The notes under the pieces were generated by a model. That model was not told the origin of the DNA. It did not search any database and saw only the letters and a list, made by a program, of their open reading frames with translations. From Pseudomonadota bacterium (lineage in GTDB: Bacteria > Pseudomonadota > Gammaproteobacteria > Burkholderiales > Thiobacillaceae), in assembly GCA_021791235.1 (NCBI GenBank), contig JAJYXA010000489.1, positions 1-6,649 on the forward strand: 6,649 nucleotides of DNA, read 5' to 3'. Below, one piece after another: positions 1 to 5,273 of the stretch. Numbering within the stretch: the first letter of the stretch is position 1; each line of letters opens with the position of its first letter. The translations under genes were made by a program, and so were the position numbers.

Positions 1-1
1 T

Positions 2-907
2 CTGCGCTTGGCGGCCAAGGTATTCGAGAGCACCTTGGAAGCCATAGTCGTGACTGACGCCGACCAGCTCATCGAATCGGTGAATCCGGCTTTTACCCTG
101 GTCACCGGCTACCAGGCGCACGAGGCAATCGGCCAGAAGCCATCGATCTTGGCTTCGGGCAGGCATGACAGCACCTTCTACGAGAAGATGCACAATGCCC
201 TCGCCCTGGATGGACACTGGCAGGGAGAAATCTGGAACAGACGGAAGGACGGGGAGATTTACGTCGAATGGATCACCATCAACGTGGTAAAAAACGATGC
301 GGGAGCGGTCACCAATTACGTTGCCATTTTTTCCGACATCACCCAGCGCAAGGCAGCGGAGGAAAGAATGAGTTTCCTCGCCCAACACGACGCACTCACC
401 GGCCTGCCCAACCGGGTACTGCTGGAAGACCGGTTGCTACACGCCATATCCCATGCCCAGCGCAACAGCAAGAAATTGGCAGTAATCTTTCTGGACCTGG
501 TCGACTTCAAGAAGGTCAATGATTCGGTCGGCCACCATGCCGGCGACCAACTGCTCCAGATCGTGGCACAAAAATTGTCTGTTTGCGTGCGCGCCGAAGA
601 TACGGTGGCGCGCCTGGGAGGCGACGAATTCGTCGTGCTGCTGGAGGAGATCGGTGCCGAGGACAACATCACGTTGATCGTGACGAAAATCCTCGCTTCC
701 CTGTCCGGGCCGGTGATGCTCGAAGGCCGGGAAGTCAACGTTGGCAGCAGCATCGGCATCAGTCTTTACCCGGACGATGGGCAAGAGGTAGATGACCTGA
801 TCAGGCACGCCGATGCAGCCATGTACCAAGCCAAGATGCAGGGGGACAATACTTTCTGTTTCTACGCTGCGCAGGCGGAACCGGGATCTCACGGTTCCCG
901 CGCATAG
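2..907 (+). CDS. PAS-GGDEF diguanylate cyclase, 5' end outside the window
   Basis: This is the C-terminal part of a signalling protein that would make cyclic di-GMP from two GTP. The frame is open to the left edge, so the true start and any sensor or membrane domains lie upstream. Counting from the TTG at position 8, residues about 5-110 are a PAS domain (NPAFTLVTGY, GHWQGEIWNRRKDGE) ending in the PAC-type linker FSDITQRKAAEER. The GGDEF domain follows at about 121-290, with DALTGLPNR, the metal-binding Asp in LDLVDF (residue 163) and an intact GGDEF at 204-208. An RxxD motif (RAED, 195-198) lies five residues before GGDEF, as in the product-inhibition I-site, so the enzyme should be active and feedback inhibited. 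No EAL domain follows. The gene converges with the radical SAM gene, with 23 bases between the stops and no clear terminator there. The PAS ligand cannot be deduced. Confidence 0.93.
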   Translation: MRLAAKVFESTLEAIVVTDADQLIESVNPAFTLVTGYQAHEAIGQKPSILASGRHDSTFYEKMHNALALDGHWQGEIWNRRKDGEIYVEWITINVVKNDAGAVTNYVAIFSDITQRKAAEERMSFLAQHDALTGLPNRVLLEDRLLHAISHAQRNSKKLAVIFLDLVDFKKVNDSVGHHAGDQLLQIVAQKLSVCVRAEDTVARLGGDEFVVLLEEIGAEDNITLIVTKILASLSGPVMLEGREVNVGSSIGISLYPDDGQEVDDLIRHADAAMYQAKMQGDNTFCFYAAQAEPGSHGSRA

Positions 908-930
908 TATCTCCCCCTTGAACAACAGGC

Positions 931-2310
931 TCACATCGCCAGATCGAACACCGTCTCGGTGTCTTCGTCCCAACCGTCCCACAGGTAGTCATCGGCTTTA
1001 CCGTCGGCGACCAGTCGCAGGGCGTAGTTGACCTGCTCCCGGTAGAACTCGCAGAAGGCGCCGGTCTTCTCCATGCCGCCGTTCATCTCGTGGGCTTCGG
1101 CCGGGCAGGGCGAACCGCAGAAGTGGCGGATGGCGCACTCGCCGCAGGGACTGAAGGTGTCGACGTCGCGCGTCGTCACGGTCTGGAAGGCAGCGGAAGC
1201 CAGCGCCGCTTCGACCCCGCCTTCCTCCAGCAGATTGCCGCCCCCGAAGCGCGGCAGGCCGATGAATTCGCTGCAGGGGTAGAGGCCGCCGTCGGCCGCC
1301 AGGGCGAAGAAGGCACGGCCGCCGCCGCAGGGCGAGATATCGCACATCAGCCGTCGCGCCGTCGGGGCGAGGATGGCTATCAGGATGTTGGCGAAGTTGG
1401 CAACCACGAGCTTGCGTCCGCTTTCGCGGTAGAGCTCGTGCGAGCGATCCATGGCAGCGAACAAAGCGCTGGCCATGTCGCCGTCGGCCGGTTTGACGCC
1501 GCGTGCGCCGGGCAAGGTGCAGCGCACCGTGTTGAGCATGCAGGTCGGCACTTCCTGGGCGTGGAACAGTTCGACCATCTGTGTCAGGTGCGGCAGGTTC
1601 TCGGTGGTGCAGGTGGTGATGACGCTCCACGAGCCATAGCCCTTCAGCTTCTCCATCGCCGAGAGCACCTTGGCGTGCACACTCTTGCCGCTCCAGGTGC
1701 GGCGCGTGGCGTCGCTGATGCCGGCAATGGGGCCATCGAGCGAGAGACCGATGCTGACCTTGCGCGCGGTGAGGAAGTCCACCGCCGCGTGGTCGAGCAG
1801 GGTGCCGTTGGTCTGCAGGCCGAAGATGAAGTCGTCGGCGAATTCGTCGATGGCAGCAAACACCGCGGCTTTGTTCATCAACGGCTCGGCGCCGTGGAAG
1901 ATGGCGCGCGGCTTGCGCCCCTCCGGCATGACCGAGCGGAAGTAGTCGCGCAGCCGGCCGAGCGAGGCGATCAGCGTTGCGGCCGGCATATGGCTGCCGC
2001 CGCTGCGCTGCGCGCCCGGCAGGTAGCAGTAGGTGCAGTCGAGGTTGCAGCGCTCGGTCGGGTTGAGGTAGACGCCGGAGGGTTTCAACTCGAAGCGCAG
2101 CGCCTGCAGTTCGCGGGCGAAGCTGTCGGCCTTGGCGCGGTAGGCATCGAGCAGCGGGCCATCGGCCAGCGATTCGGCGATGCGGCTCTTGTCGACCAGC
2201 GCCCAGAAAGCCGTGTTCGGGTCGGCCAGTGCGGCGTAGATGTCATGGCCGATGTCCACGGGAACAAGCGCCGGGCCGGCGTCGGCCCGGTTCAGAAGCG
2301 CTGCGGTCAT
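931..2310 (-). CDS. cbpB: peptide-modifying radical SAM/SPASM enzyme, CbpB-like
   Basis: A 459-residue radical SAM enzyme, expected to cleave S-adenosylmethionine with a [4Fe-4S] cluster and modify the small peptide encoded just upstream. The cluster motif CxxxCxxC is at Cys88, Cys92 and Cys95 (ERCNLDCTYCY). The usual GGEP glycine motif reads GAEP (140-143). The C-terminal SPASM domain matches the full pattern for two auxiliary clusters: Cys328, Gly341, Cys346, then Cys389-x2-Cys392-x5-Cys398-x3-Cys402, and Cys420. An extra Cys323 lies just before it. The first 75 residues have no motif I recognise and may bind the precursor. The ATG at 2310 overlaps the stop of the peptide gene as ATGA, with no strong ribosome site of its own, so translation is probably coupled. 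Assignment to CbpB rests on memory of a family paired with a small peptide and a cobalamin riboswitch, an arrangement seen here. Other SPASM peptide maturases remain possible. The chemistry performed is unknown. Confidence 0.88.
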   Translation of the reverse strand: MTAALLNRADAGPALVPVDIGHDIYAALADPNTAFWALVDKSRIAESLADGPLLDAYRAKADSFARELQALRFELKPSGVYLNPTERCNLDCTYCYLPGAQRSGGSHMPAATLIASLGRLRDYFRSVMPEGRKPRAIFHGAEPLMNKAAVFAAIDEFADDFIFGLQTNGTLLDHAAVDFLTARKVSIGLSLDGPIAGISDATRRTWSGKSVHAKVLSAMEKLKGYGSWSVITTCTTENLPHLTQMVELFHAQEVPTCMLNTVRCTLPGARGVKPADGDMASALFAAMDRSHELYRESGRKLVVANFANILIAILAPTARRLMCDISPCGGGRAFFALAADGGLYPCSEFIGLPRFGGGNLLEEGGVEAALASAAFQTVTTRDVDTFSPCGECAIRHFCGSPCPAEAHEMNGGMEKTGAFCEFYREQVNYALRLVADGKADDYLWDGWDEDTETVFDLAM

Positions 2311-2450
2311 TTGGCCGCTTTCTTGTCCATCAGCACGTAGTGCGAGAGACCGATGCCGTCCGGATTGCAGCTCTTGCGGCTGGCGATGGTCGGGGCGGCC
2401 GCGGGTGCGGCAGCGGTGGTCTGGTGTTGGGTTTTAACGGTCTGCGTCAT
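2307..2450 (-). CDS. cbpA: small modified-peptide precursor, CbpA-like (47 aa)
   Basis: A 47-residue peptide, MTQTVKTQHQ followed by an Ala/Pro/Thr-rich stretch to about residue 23, then a distinct C-terminal segment, SRKSCNPDGIGLSHYV, and a Lys-rich end. The ATG at 2450 was chosen because a strong ribosome site (GAGGAG, complement of 2457-2462) lies six bases upstream. A longer in-frame ATG at 2501 lies inside the terminator hairpin and is unlikely. The stop overlaps the start of the radical SAM gene by four bases, the usual layout for a precursor and its maturase. I infer that residues 1-23 are a leader and residues 24-47 the modified core, with the single Cys28 and the Ser, His and Tyr residues as candidate targets. 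There is no double-glycine cleavage site or signal peptide, and no protease or exporter gene is adjacent in the window. The CbpA name is from family memory; the function is unknown. Confidence 0.82.
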   Translation of the reverse strand: MTQTVKTQHQTTAAAPAAAPTIASRKSCNPDGIGLSHYVLMDKKAAK

Positions 2451-2462
2451 GATCCACTCCTC
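2451..2462 (-). promoter_or_regulatory. ribosome binding site of the small peptide gene
   Basis: GAGGAG (complement of 2457-2462) stands six bases from the ATG at 2450 and fixes the start of the 47-residue peptide. It lies downstream of the terminator hairpin and its T-rich tail, so it is not part of that stem. This favours control by transcription termination rather than by hiding the ribosome site. Confidence 0.8.
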
Positions 2463-2473
2463 GGGATGGCGAA

Positions 2474-2530
2474 CAAAGAAAAGGGCTCCGGCTGACGGCA
2501 CGCTTGCGCATGCGGTCAGCCGGAGCCCTT
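2474..2530 (-). terminator. intrinsic terminator in the riboswitch leader
   Basis: Positions 2481-2496 and 2515-2530 form a perfect 16-bp inverted repeat. The 18-base middle can pair further (2498-2500 with 2511-2513, 2502-2503 with 2508-2509). Read on the - strand, the stem runs directly into a U-rich tail (UUUUCUUU, ending near 2474). It sits between the B12 aptamer and the peptide gene, where the expression platform of a transcriptional OFF switch would be. The left RNA arm can also pair with sequence just upstream (see the antiterminator entry). Confidence 0.88.
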
Positions 2531-2542
2531 GCCTGGACTCCG
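2521..2542 (-). promoter_or_regulatory. candidate antiterminator hairpin
   Basis: In the - strand RNA, CGGAGUCC (complement of 2535-2542) can pair with GGGCUCCG (complement of 2521-2528), eight pairs including one G-U, around the six-base loop AGGCAA. The second strand is part of the first arm of the terminator, so the two hairpins cannot form together. The element begins three bases after the P1 stem of the aptamer ends, so ligand-dependent closing of P1 could decide between them. The pairing is seen; its role is inferred. Confidence 0.5.
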
Positions 2543-2544
2543 AA

Positions 2545-2708
2545 TCGGTTCGACACGTCTTCTGGCTACCGGATCAGCCGGATCGCTGCGCCTTCCCGCC
2601 GGGGTGATCCCCGTCAGTGGCCGGTTTTTTCAACCTGGCAGCGGCCGTCCCCGGATACAGCGGCGGGCCCGCCACGGATTCGCACCGTGTTCCGTTTCGT
2701 CGAACCGA
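2545..2708 (-). promoter_or_regulatory. cobalamin (B12) riboswitch aptamer
   Basis: The - strand RNA carries the hallmarks of a cobalamin riboswitch in order: GGAACACGGUGCGAAUCCGU, then a GCCGCUGU segment, GGCCACUG, GGGAAGGC, and a B12-box-like AGCCAGAAGAC (complement of 2557-2567), which differs slightly from the common AGCCAGGAGAC. A perfect 10-bp P1 stem closes the aptamer: 2699-2708 pairs with 2545-2554. The terminator, the ribosome site and a 47-residue peptide gene follow. Known members bind adenosyl-, methyl- or hydroxocobalamin and normally switch genes off when the cofactor is plentiful. The peptide and its radical SAM enzyme are thus probably made when B12 is scarce. Which cobalamin form binds cannot be told from the sequence alone. 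Confidence 0.92.
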
Positions 2709-2719
2709 ACGGTGGTGGG

Positions 2720-2748
2720 ATTCTCCCTGAGTTAGCAGGGCGGGTCAA
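2720..2748 (-). promoter_or_regulatory. sigma70-like promoter of the riboswitch-peptide-radical SAM unit
   Basis: On the - strand, TTGACC (complement of 2743-2748) is followed after 17 bases by GAGAAT (complement of 2720-2725). Transcription would start near 2713, only a few bases before the P1 stem of the aptamer at 2708. This fit with the riboswitch boundary is the main reason to believe the site, because the -10 element is imperfect. Confidence 0.6.
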
Positions 2749-2860
2749 GTCGATATCGGGATCGTCTGATTCGTATATGTTTTGGTTACCAATGAGCCTC
2801 AGCCAACTTTACAAGCCGGTACAGTATGGGCAGTGTGAGCACTGCAGCTGCGCCCAAGCG

Positions 2861-3004
2861 TCCGATCATGCCGGCCAGATCGAAGCGCCTGTTGAAGCGA
2901 TGTCAATGATCGCGCCGCGCCACCTCGTCATGGATCAGCAGGGACAGAAACTCGGTATAGACCGGCTTCGATTCTATGGCCTCGCGGTAACCGCGAGGCT
3001 TCAG
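2861..3004 (-). pseudogene. remnant resembling the IS21-family helper ATPase IstB
   Basis: Read on the - strand, this stretch encodes YREAIESKPVYTEFLSLL then IHDEVARRDH, a stop codon, and HRFNRRFDLAGMIG. The spacing and residues (AI, YxxFL, L, DEVxRR, then a basic run and LAG) resemble the N-terminal region of IstB-type ATPases, the helper subunits of IS21-family transposases. There is no start codon or ribosome site in place, an in-frame TGA interrupts it, and the ATPase Walker motifs are absent, so it would be a dead fragment. No IS ends or istA remnant were recognised nearby. The match is by eye from family memory, and chance similarity is possible. Confidence 0.4.
2979..2999. repeat. tight inverted repeat between the divergent operons
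   Basis: Positions 2979-2988 and 2990-2999 are a perfect 10-base inverted repeat around one base. As RNA this gives nine G/C-rich pairs with a UAA loop on the + strand. No T-run follows on either strand, so it is not an ordinary terminator. It lies inside the putative istB remnant, so it may be a by-product of that coding sequence (PRGYREA) rather than an operator. Confidence 0.5.
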
Positions 3005-3071
3005 ATAACCGTCATGGCATGGCCTTTATCGAGTGCGGCATTTTTTCATAAACCATCCGGCCAGGACTGTA

Positions 3072-3089
3072 GCGCAGCAATATGCCGCA
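3072..3089 (+). promoter_or_regulatory. RegA-like box upstream of the sensor kinase operon
   Basis: GCG, ten bases, then CCGC (3072-3088), containing CAATATGCCGCA at 3078-3089. The same 12 bases recur at 5123-5134 upstream of the barrel gene. RegA/PrrA sites are remembered as degenerate GCG(A/G)C...GNCGC half-sites with variable spacing, and the right half fits. The box centre is about 47 bases before the predicted transcription start near 3127, a usual activator position. It probably reflects autoregulation by the regulator encoded in this operon; that is inferred. Confidence 0.45.
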
Positions 3090-3091
3090 GC

Positions 3092-3120
3092 TTGACCGTG
3101 GCCGTTTTAGCTGAGATAAA
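3092..3120 (+). promoter_or_regulatory. sigma70-like promoter of the regB-regA operon
   Basis: TTGACC (3092-3097) and GATAAA (3115-3120) are 17 bases apart, predicting a start near 3127. An ATG at 3121 that would extend the kinase by 20 residues abuts this -10 element, which is one reason for choosing the kinase start at 3181 instead. Confidence 0.5.
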
Positions 3121-3180
3121 ATGAAACAAGGCTCCGCAGCATGCCGAGGGGTAGGAATACGAAAACCGAGGGAAGCTCAC

Positions 3181-4521
3181 ATGTTTAGCCAAAGCCTGCC
3201 CGCACCCACGCCCTCGAAAAAGAACCTATGGCGATTGTTTATATTGCGAGTAATCGCAATCGTCGGGCAAATTGCAGCCATCTCGGCGGTCACTTACGGC
3301 GCCGGCGTGAATCTGCCCCTACGCTGGTTGGCTCTGGTTATCTTGCTCTTGATCGCCTTCGATTTCCTGACGTGGCTGCGGCTGAAAAATCCCGCCCCGG
3401 TGACCGATCTTGAATTGCTCGGCCAATTGCTCATCGACATCGCCGCACTGACGGCATTGCTGTATGCCAGTGGCGGTTCGACCAATCCCTTCGTTTCCCT
3501 GTTTCTGCTTCCCTTGACCATTGCCGCGGCGATTCTGCCCTCACGGGCTACCTGGTTCGTCACCGCAGTCACCATCTCGTGCTATACCCTACTCTTGTTC
3601 TACTACGTCCCCCTCGCCCACAACGGGAGTGAGCTACCTTTGGCCATGTCCATGGAACACGGGATGGAAGGTCATGAGCATATGGGATCAGGCGGCGATT
3701 TCGGGCTGCATGTGTTGGGAATGTGGTTCAACTTCTTGCTGAGCGCCAGCTTGATCGCCATTTTTGTGGTGCGCATGGCTGGATCGATCCGCGAACGGGA
3801 CAGGCTTTTGGCATCCGCACGTGAGACGGACCTGCGCAACGAACGCATCATCGCCCTCGGCACCTTGGCGGCGGGTGCGGCCCATGAACTGGGCACCCCC
3901 TTGTCGACGATGGCGATCATTACCCATGAGCTTCAGCACGACTATGCCGAAAATGACGCATTGAGCGAGGATCTGCGTTTGCTGCGCAGTCAGGTTGATA
4001 GCTGCAAAGCCATCCTATCCAATTTACTCGATGCGGCCGGTCAAATGCGGGCCGGCAGTCTCTCCTTGGTGCAAGTGGACCGCTATCTCGACGATTTGAT
4101 CGACAAATGGCAGATCGTCCACCCCGGCGTCGCACTCACCATCGAGCGGAGCGGGCCGCCGCCGATCCCACAAATAGCGGTCGAAGGCACCCTCGGCCAA
4201 GCCGTCATCAATTTACTCAACAATGCGGCCGATGCGTCACCGCACTGTGTGGAGATAAACGAAACATGGAACGACCGCCGGCTATTCATCGAAATCTGCG
4301 ACCGGGGCCCAGGCTTAGGGCCGGAAGCCATGGCGAACGCAGGTAAGCCGTTCTTCACCACCAAGCCCCCCGGTCGGGGAATCGGCATCGGTCTATTCCT
4401 GGCTAACGCCACGATCGAACGCTTCGGCGGAACGGTTCAGCTGACCAACCGCAAGGGCGGCGGCGCCTGTACCCAGATCAGCCTACCCTTGTTCTTCACC
4501 GGAACATACGTGCCTTCATAA
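3181..4521 (+). CDS. regB: RegB/PrrB/RoxS-family redox sensor histidine kinase
   Basis: A 446-residue membrane histidine kinase that autophosphorylates in response to respiratory redox state and passes phosphate to the regulator encoded next. Start 3181 is preceded by GAGG (3168-3171) nine bases upstream. Six hydrophobic segments span about residues 18-198. The GGSTNPF segment (98-104) matches the family's GGxxNPF quinone-binding motif. The H-box HELGTPL has His235. Cys275 (SQVDSCKAIL) lies exactly 40 residues later, the spacing of the phospho-His (225) and redox-active Cys (265) of Rhodobacter RegB. ATP-binding boxes follow: NLLNNAAD (344-351), DRGPGLG (374-380) and the GRGIGIGL region (398-405). 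An unusual Met/His-rich stretch (156-168, MSMEHGMEGHEHM) lies in the loop before the last membrane segment, which by topology should be periplasmic. The stop overlaps the regulator ATG by one base. The family assignment is firm; the exact signal is inferred. Confidence 0.92.
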   Translation: MFSQSLPAPTPSKKNLWRLFILRVIAIVGQIAAISAVTYGAGVNLPLRWLALVILLLIAFDFLTWLRLKNPAPVTDLELLGQLLIDIAALTALLYASGGSTNPFVSLFLLPLTIAAAILPSRATWFVTAVTISCYTLLLFYYVPLAHNGSELPLAMSMEHGMEGHEHMGSGGDFGLHVLGMWFNFLLSASLIAIFVVRMAGSIRERDRLLASARETDLRNERIIALGTLAAGAAHELGTPLSTMAIITHELQHDYAENDALSEDLRLLRSQVDSCKAILSNLLDAAGQMRAGSLSLVQVDRYLDDLIDKWQIVHPGVALTIERSGPPPIPQIAVEGTLGQAVINLLNNAADASPHCVEINETWNDRRLFIEICDRGPGLGPEAMANAGKPFFTTKPPGRGIGIGLFLANATIERFGGTVQLTNRKGGGACTQISLPLFFTGTYVPS

Positions 4522-5081
4522 TGGAAAAAGATACGGCCACCGCCATTGGCGCCCTTCCCAGCCTACTGTTGGTGGATGACGACCAGGTATTCTGCGGCGT
4601 GCTGGCGAAGGCGCTGAAAAAACGCGGCTACGACGTGGTCCTCGCCCATGACGTCGAATCCGCATTGGCATTGACCATGGCCAACCCACCCGAATACGCG
4701 GTCATCGATCTAAAAATGCCGGGGCCATCCGGTTTGGTCCTGGTGGAAAAGCTCAAGGAACTCGACAATCAAACCCGAATTGTCGTTTTGACGGGCTACG
4801 CGAGCATCGCCACGGCGATTGAAGCGATAAAGTTGGGGGCCATTCATTATCTCGCCAAGCCGGCTGATGCGGACGAAATCCTGGCAGCCTTGCGCCGTGA
4901 GGAAGGCGCCGCAGATACGCCGATAAACCCGTCACCCCTGTCGGTAAACCGGATGGAATGGGAGCACATACAAAAAGTGCTAACCGAAAATAACAGCAAC
5001 ATTTCGGCAACGGCCCGCGCCCTCAAAATGCACCGCCGCACACTGCAGCGGAAGCTCGGCAAATACCCGGTAAGACAATAG
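4521..5081 (+). CDS. regA: RegA/PrrA/ActR-family response regulator
   Basis: A 186-residue response regulator, the partner of the upstream kinase and likely a global redox regulator of transcription. The receiver domain covers about residues 12-125, with the acidic pair in LLLVDDDQ (Asp19-Asp21), phospho-acceptor Asp63 in VIDLKMPGPSG, Thr91 and Lys113. The same Asp number is used in Rhodobacter RegA. A short linker with several prolines leads to a Fis-type helix-turn-helix at about 147-182 (NISATARALKMHRRTLQRKL). There is no sigma54-interaction domain, so it is RegA-like rather than NtrC-like. The ATG shares a base with the kinase stop (TAATG) and lacks a strong ribosome site, which points to translational coupling. 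Two RegA-like boxes, one upstream of this operon and one upstream of the next gene, suggest its nearest targets. Confidence 0.93.
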   Translation: MEKDTATAIGALPSLLLVDDDQVFCGVLAKALKKRGYDVVLAHDVESALALTMANPPEYAVIDLKMPGPSGLVLVEKLKELDNQTRIVVLTGYASIATAIEAIKLGAIHYLAKPADADEILAALRREEGAADTPINPSPLSVNRMEWEHIQKVLTENNSNISATARALKMHRRTLQRKLGKYPVRQ

Positions 5082-5111
5082 GTATCGCCCATTGTAGCCC
5101 CCGGTGAAGAA

Positions 5112-5140
5112 CCGCGATGCGACAATATGCCGCATCGCGG
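5112..5140 (+). promoter_or_regulatory. palindrome with embedded RegA-like operator
   Basis: CCGCGATGCG (5112-5121) and CGCATCGCGG (5131-5140) form a perfect 10-base inverted repeat around nine bases. Within it, TGCGAC (5118-5123) and GCCGC (5129-5133) fit the degenerate RegA/PrrA half-sites as I remember them. The box centre is about 43 bases before the predicted start near 5169, overlapping the -35 position. It could also form an RNA hairpin downstream of regA, but no U-run follows, so a terminator role is unlikely. Confidence 0.6.
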
Positions 5141-5156
5141 GACTGATAATCGCACC

Positions 5157-5162
5157 TATAAT
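5157..5162 (+). promoter_or_regulatory. -10 element of the barrel gene promoter
   Basis: A perfect TATAAT, but the bases 17 upstream (5134-5139, ATCGCG) bear no resemblance to TTGACA. A good -10 with no -35 and an operator-like palindrome in its place is the pattern of an activator-dependent promoter. Transcription would start near 5169, leaving a leader of about 105 bases before the ATG at 5274. Confidence 0.55.
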
Positions 5163-5273
5163 TTCCCCGGCTTCTATTTGCCAAATCCGGATGAAGCGCG
5201 ATGTCACGTCGAGCGCGTGGTAATCAATTGGTTCGCGTCTTGGCGGACAAAATGGGCGCGGAGGAACGAAAAA

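Noticed and set aside
882..900. Possible terminator hairpin at the end of the GGDEF gene (CGGGA...TCCCG)
   Set aside because: Only five pairs, within the coding sequence, and no T-run follows.
1090..2340. Long open frame on the + strand (416 codons) opposite the radical SAM gene
   Set aside because: It is antisense to a gene with clear catalytic motifs, its translation has no recognisable domain, and such frames are common opposite high-GC coding sequence.
2830..2845. Six-base hairpin GCAGTG-TGAG-CACTGC
   Set aside because: Short, not followed by a T-run and not positioned at a gene end; likely chance in GC-rich sequence.
3034..3039. TGCGGC as a further RegA half-site upstream of regB
   Set aside because: No matching second half lies at a plausible distance.
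2504..3124. Open frame of 206 codons on the + strand across the riboswitch
   Set aside because: It runs through the terminator, the B12 aptamer and the - strand promoter, has no convincing ribosome site or domain, and is explained by those elements.
3121..3180. Extended start of the sensor kinase at 3121
   Set aside because: That ATG abuts the predicted -10 element and lacks a ribosome site; 3181 has GAGG at proper spacing and gives the usual short N-terminus.
5127..5273. Extended start of the barrel protein at 5127
   Set aside because: It would begin inside the operator palindrome and put about 49 charged residues before the signal peptide.
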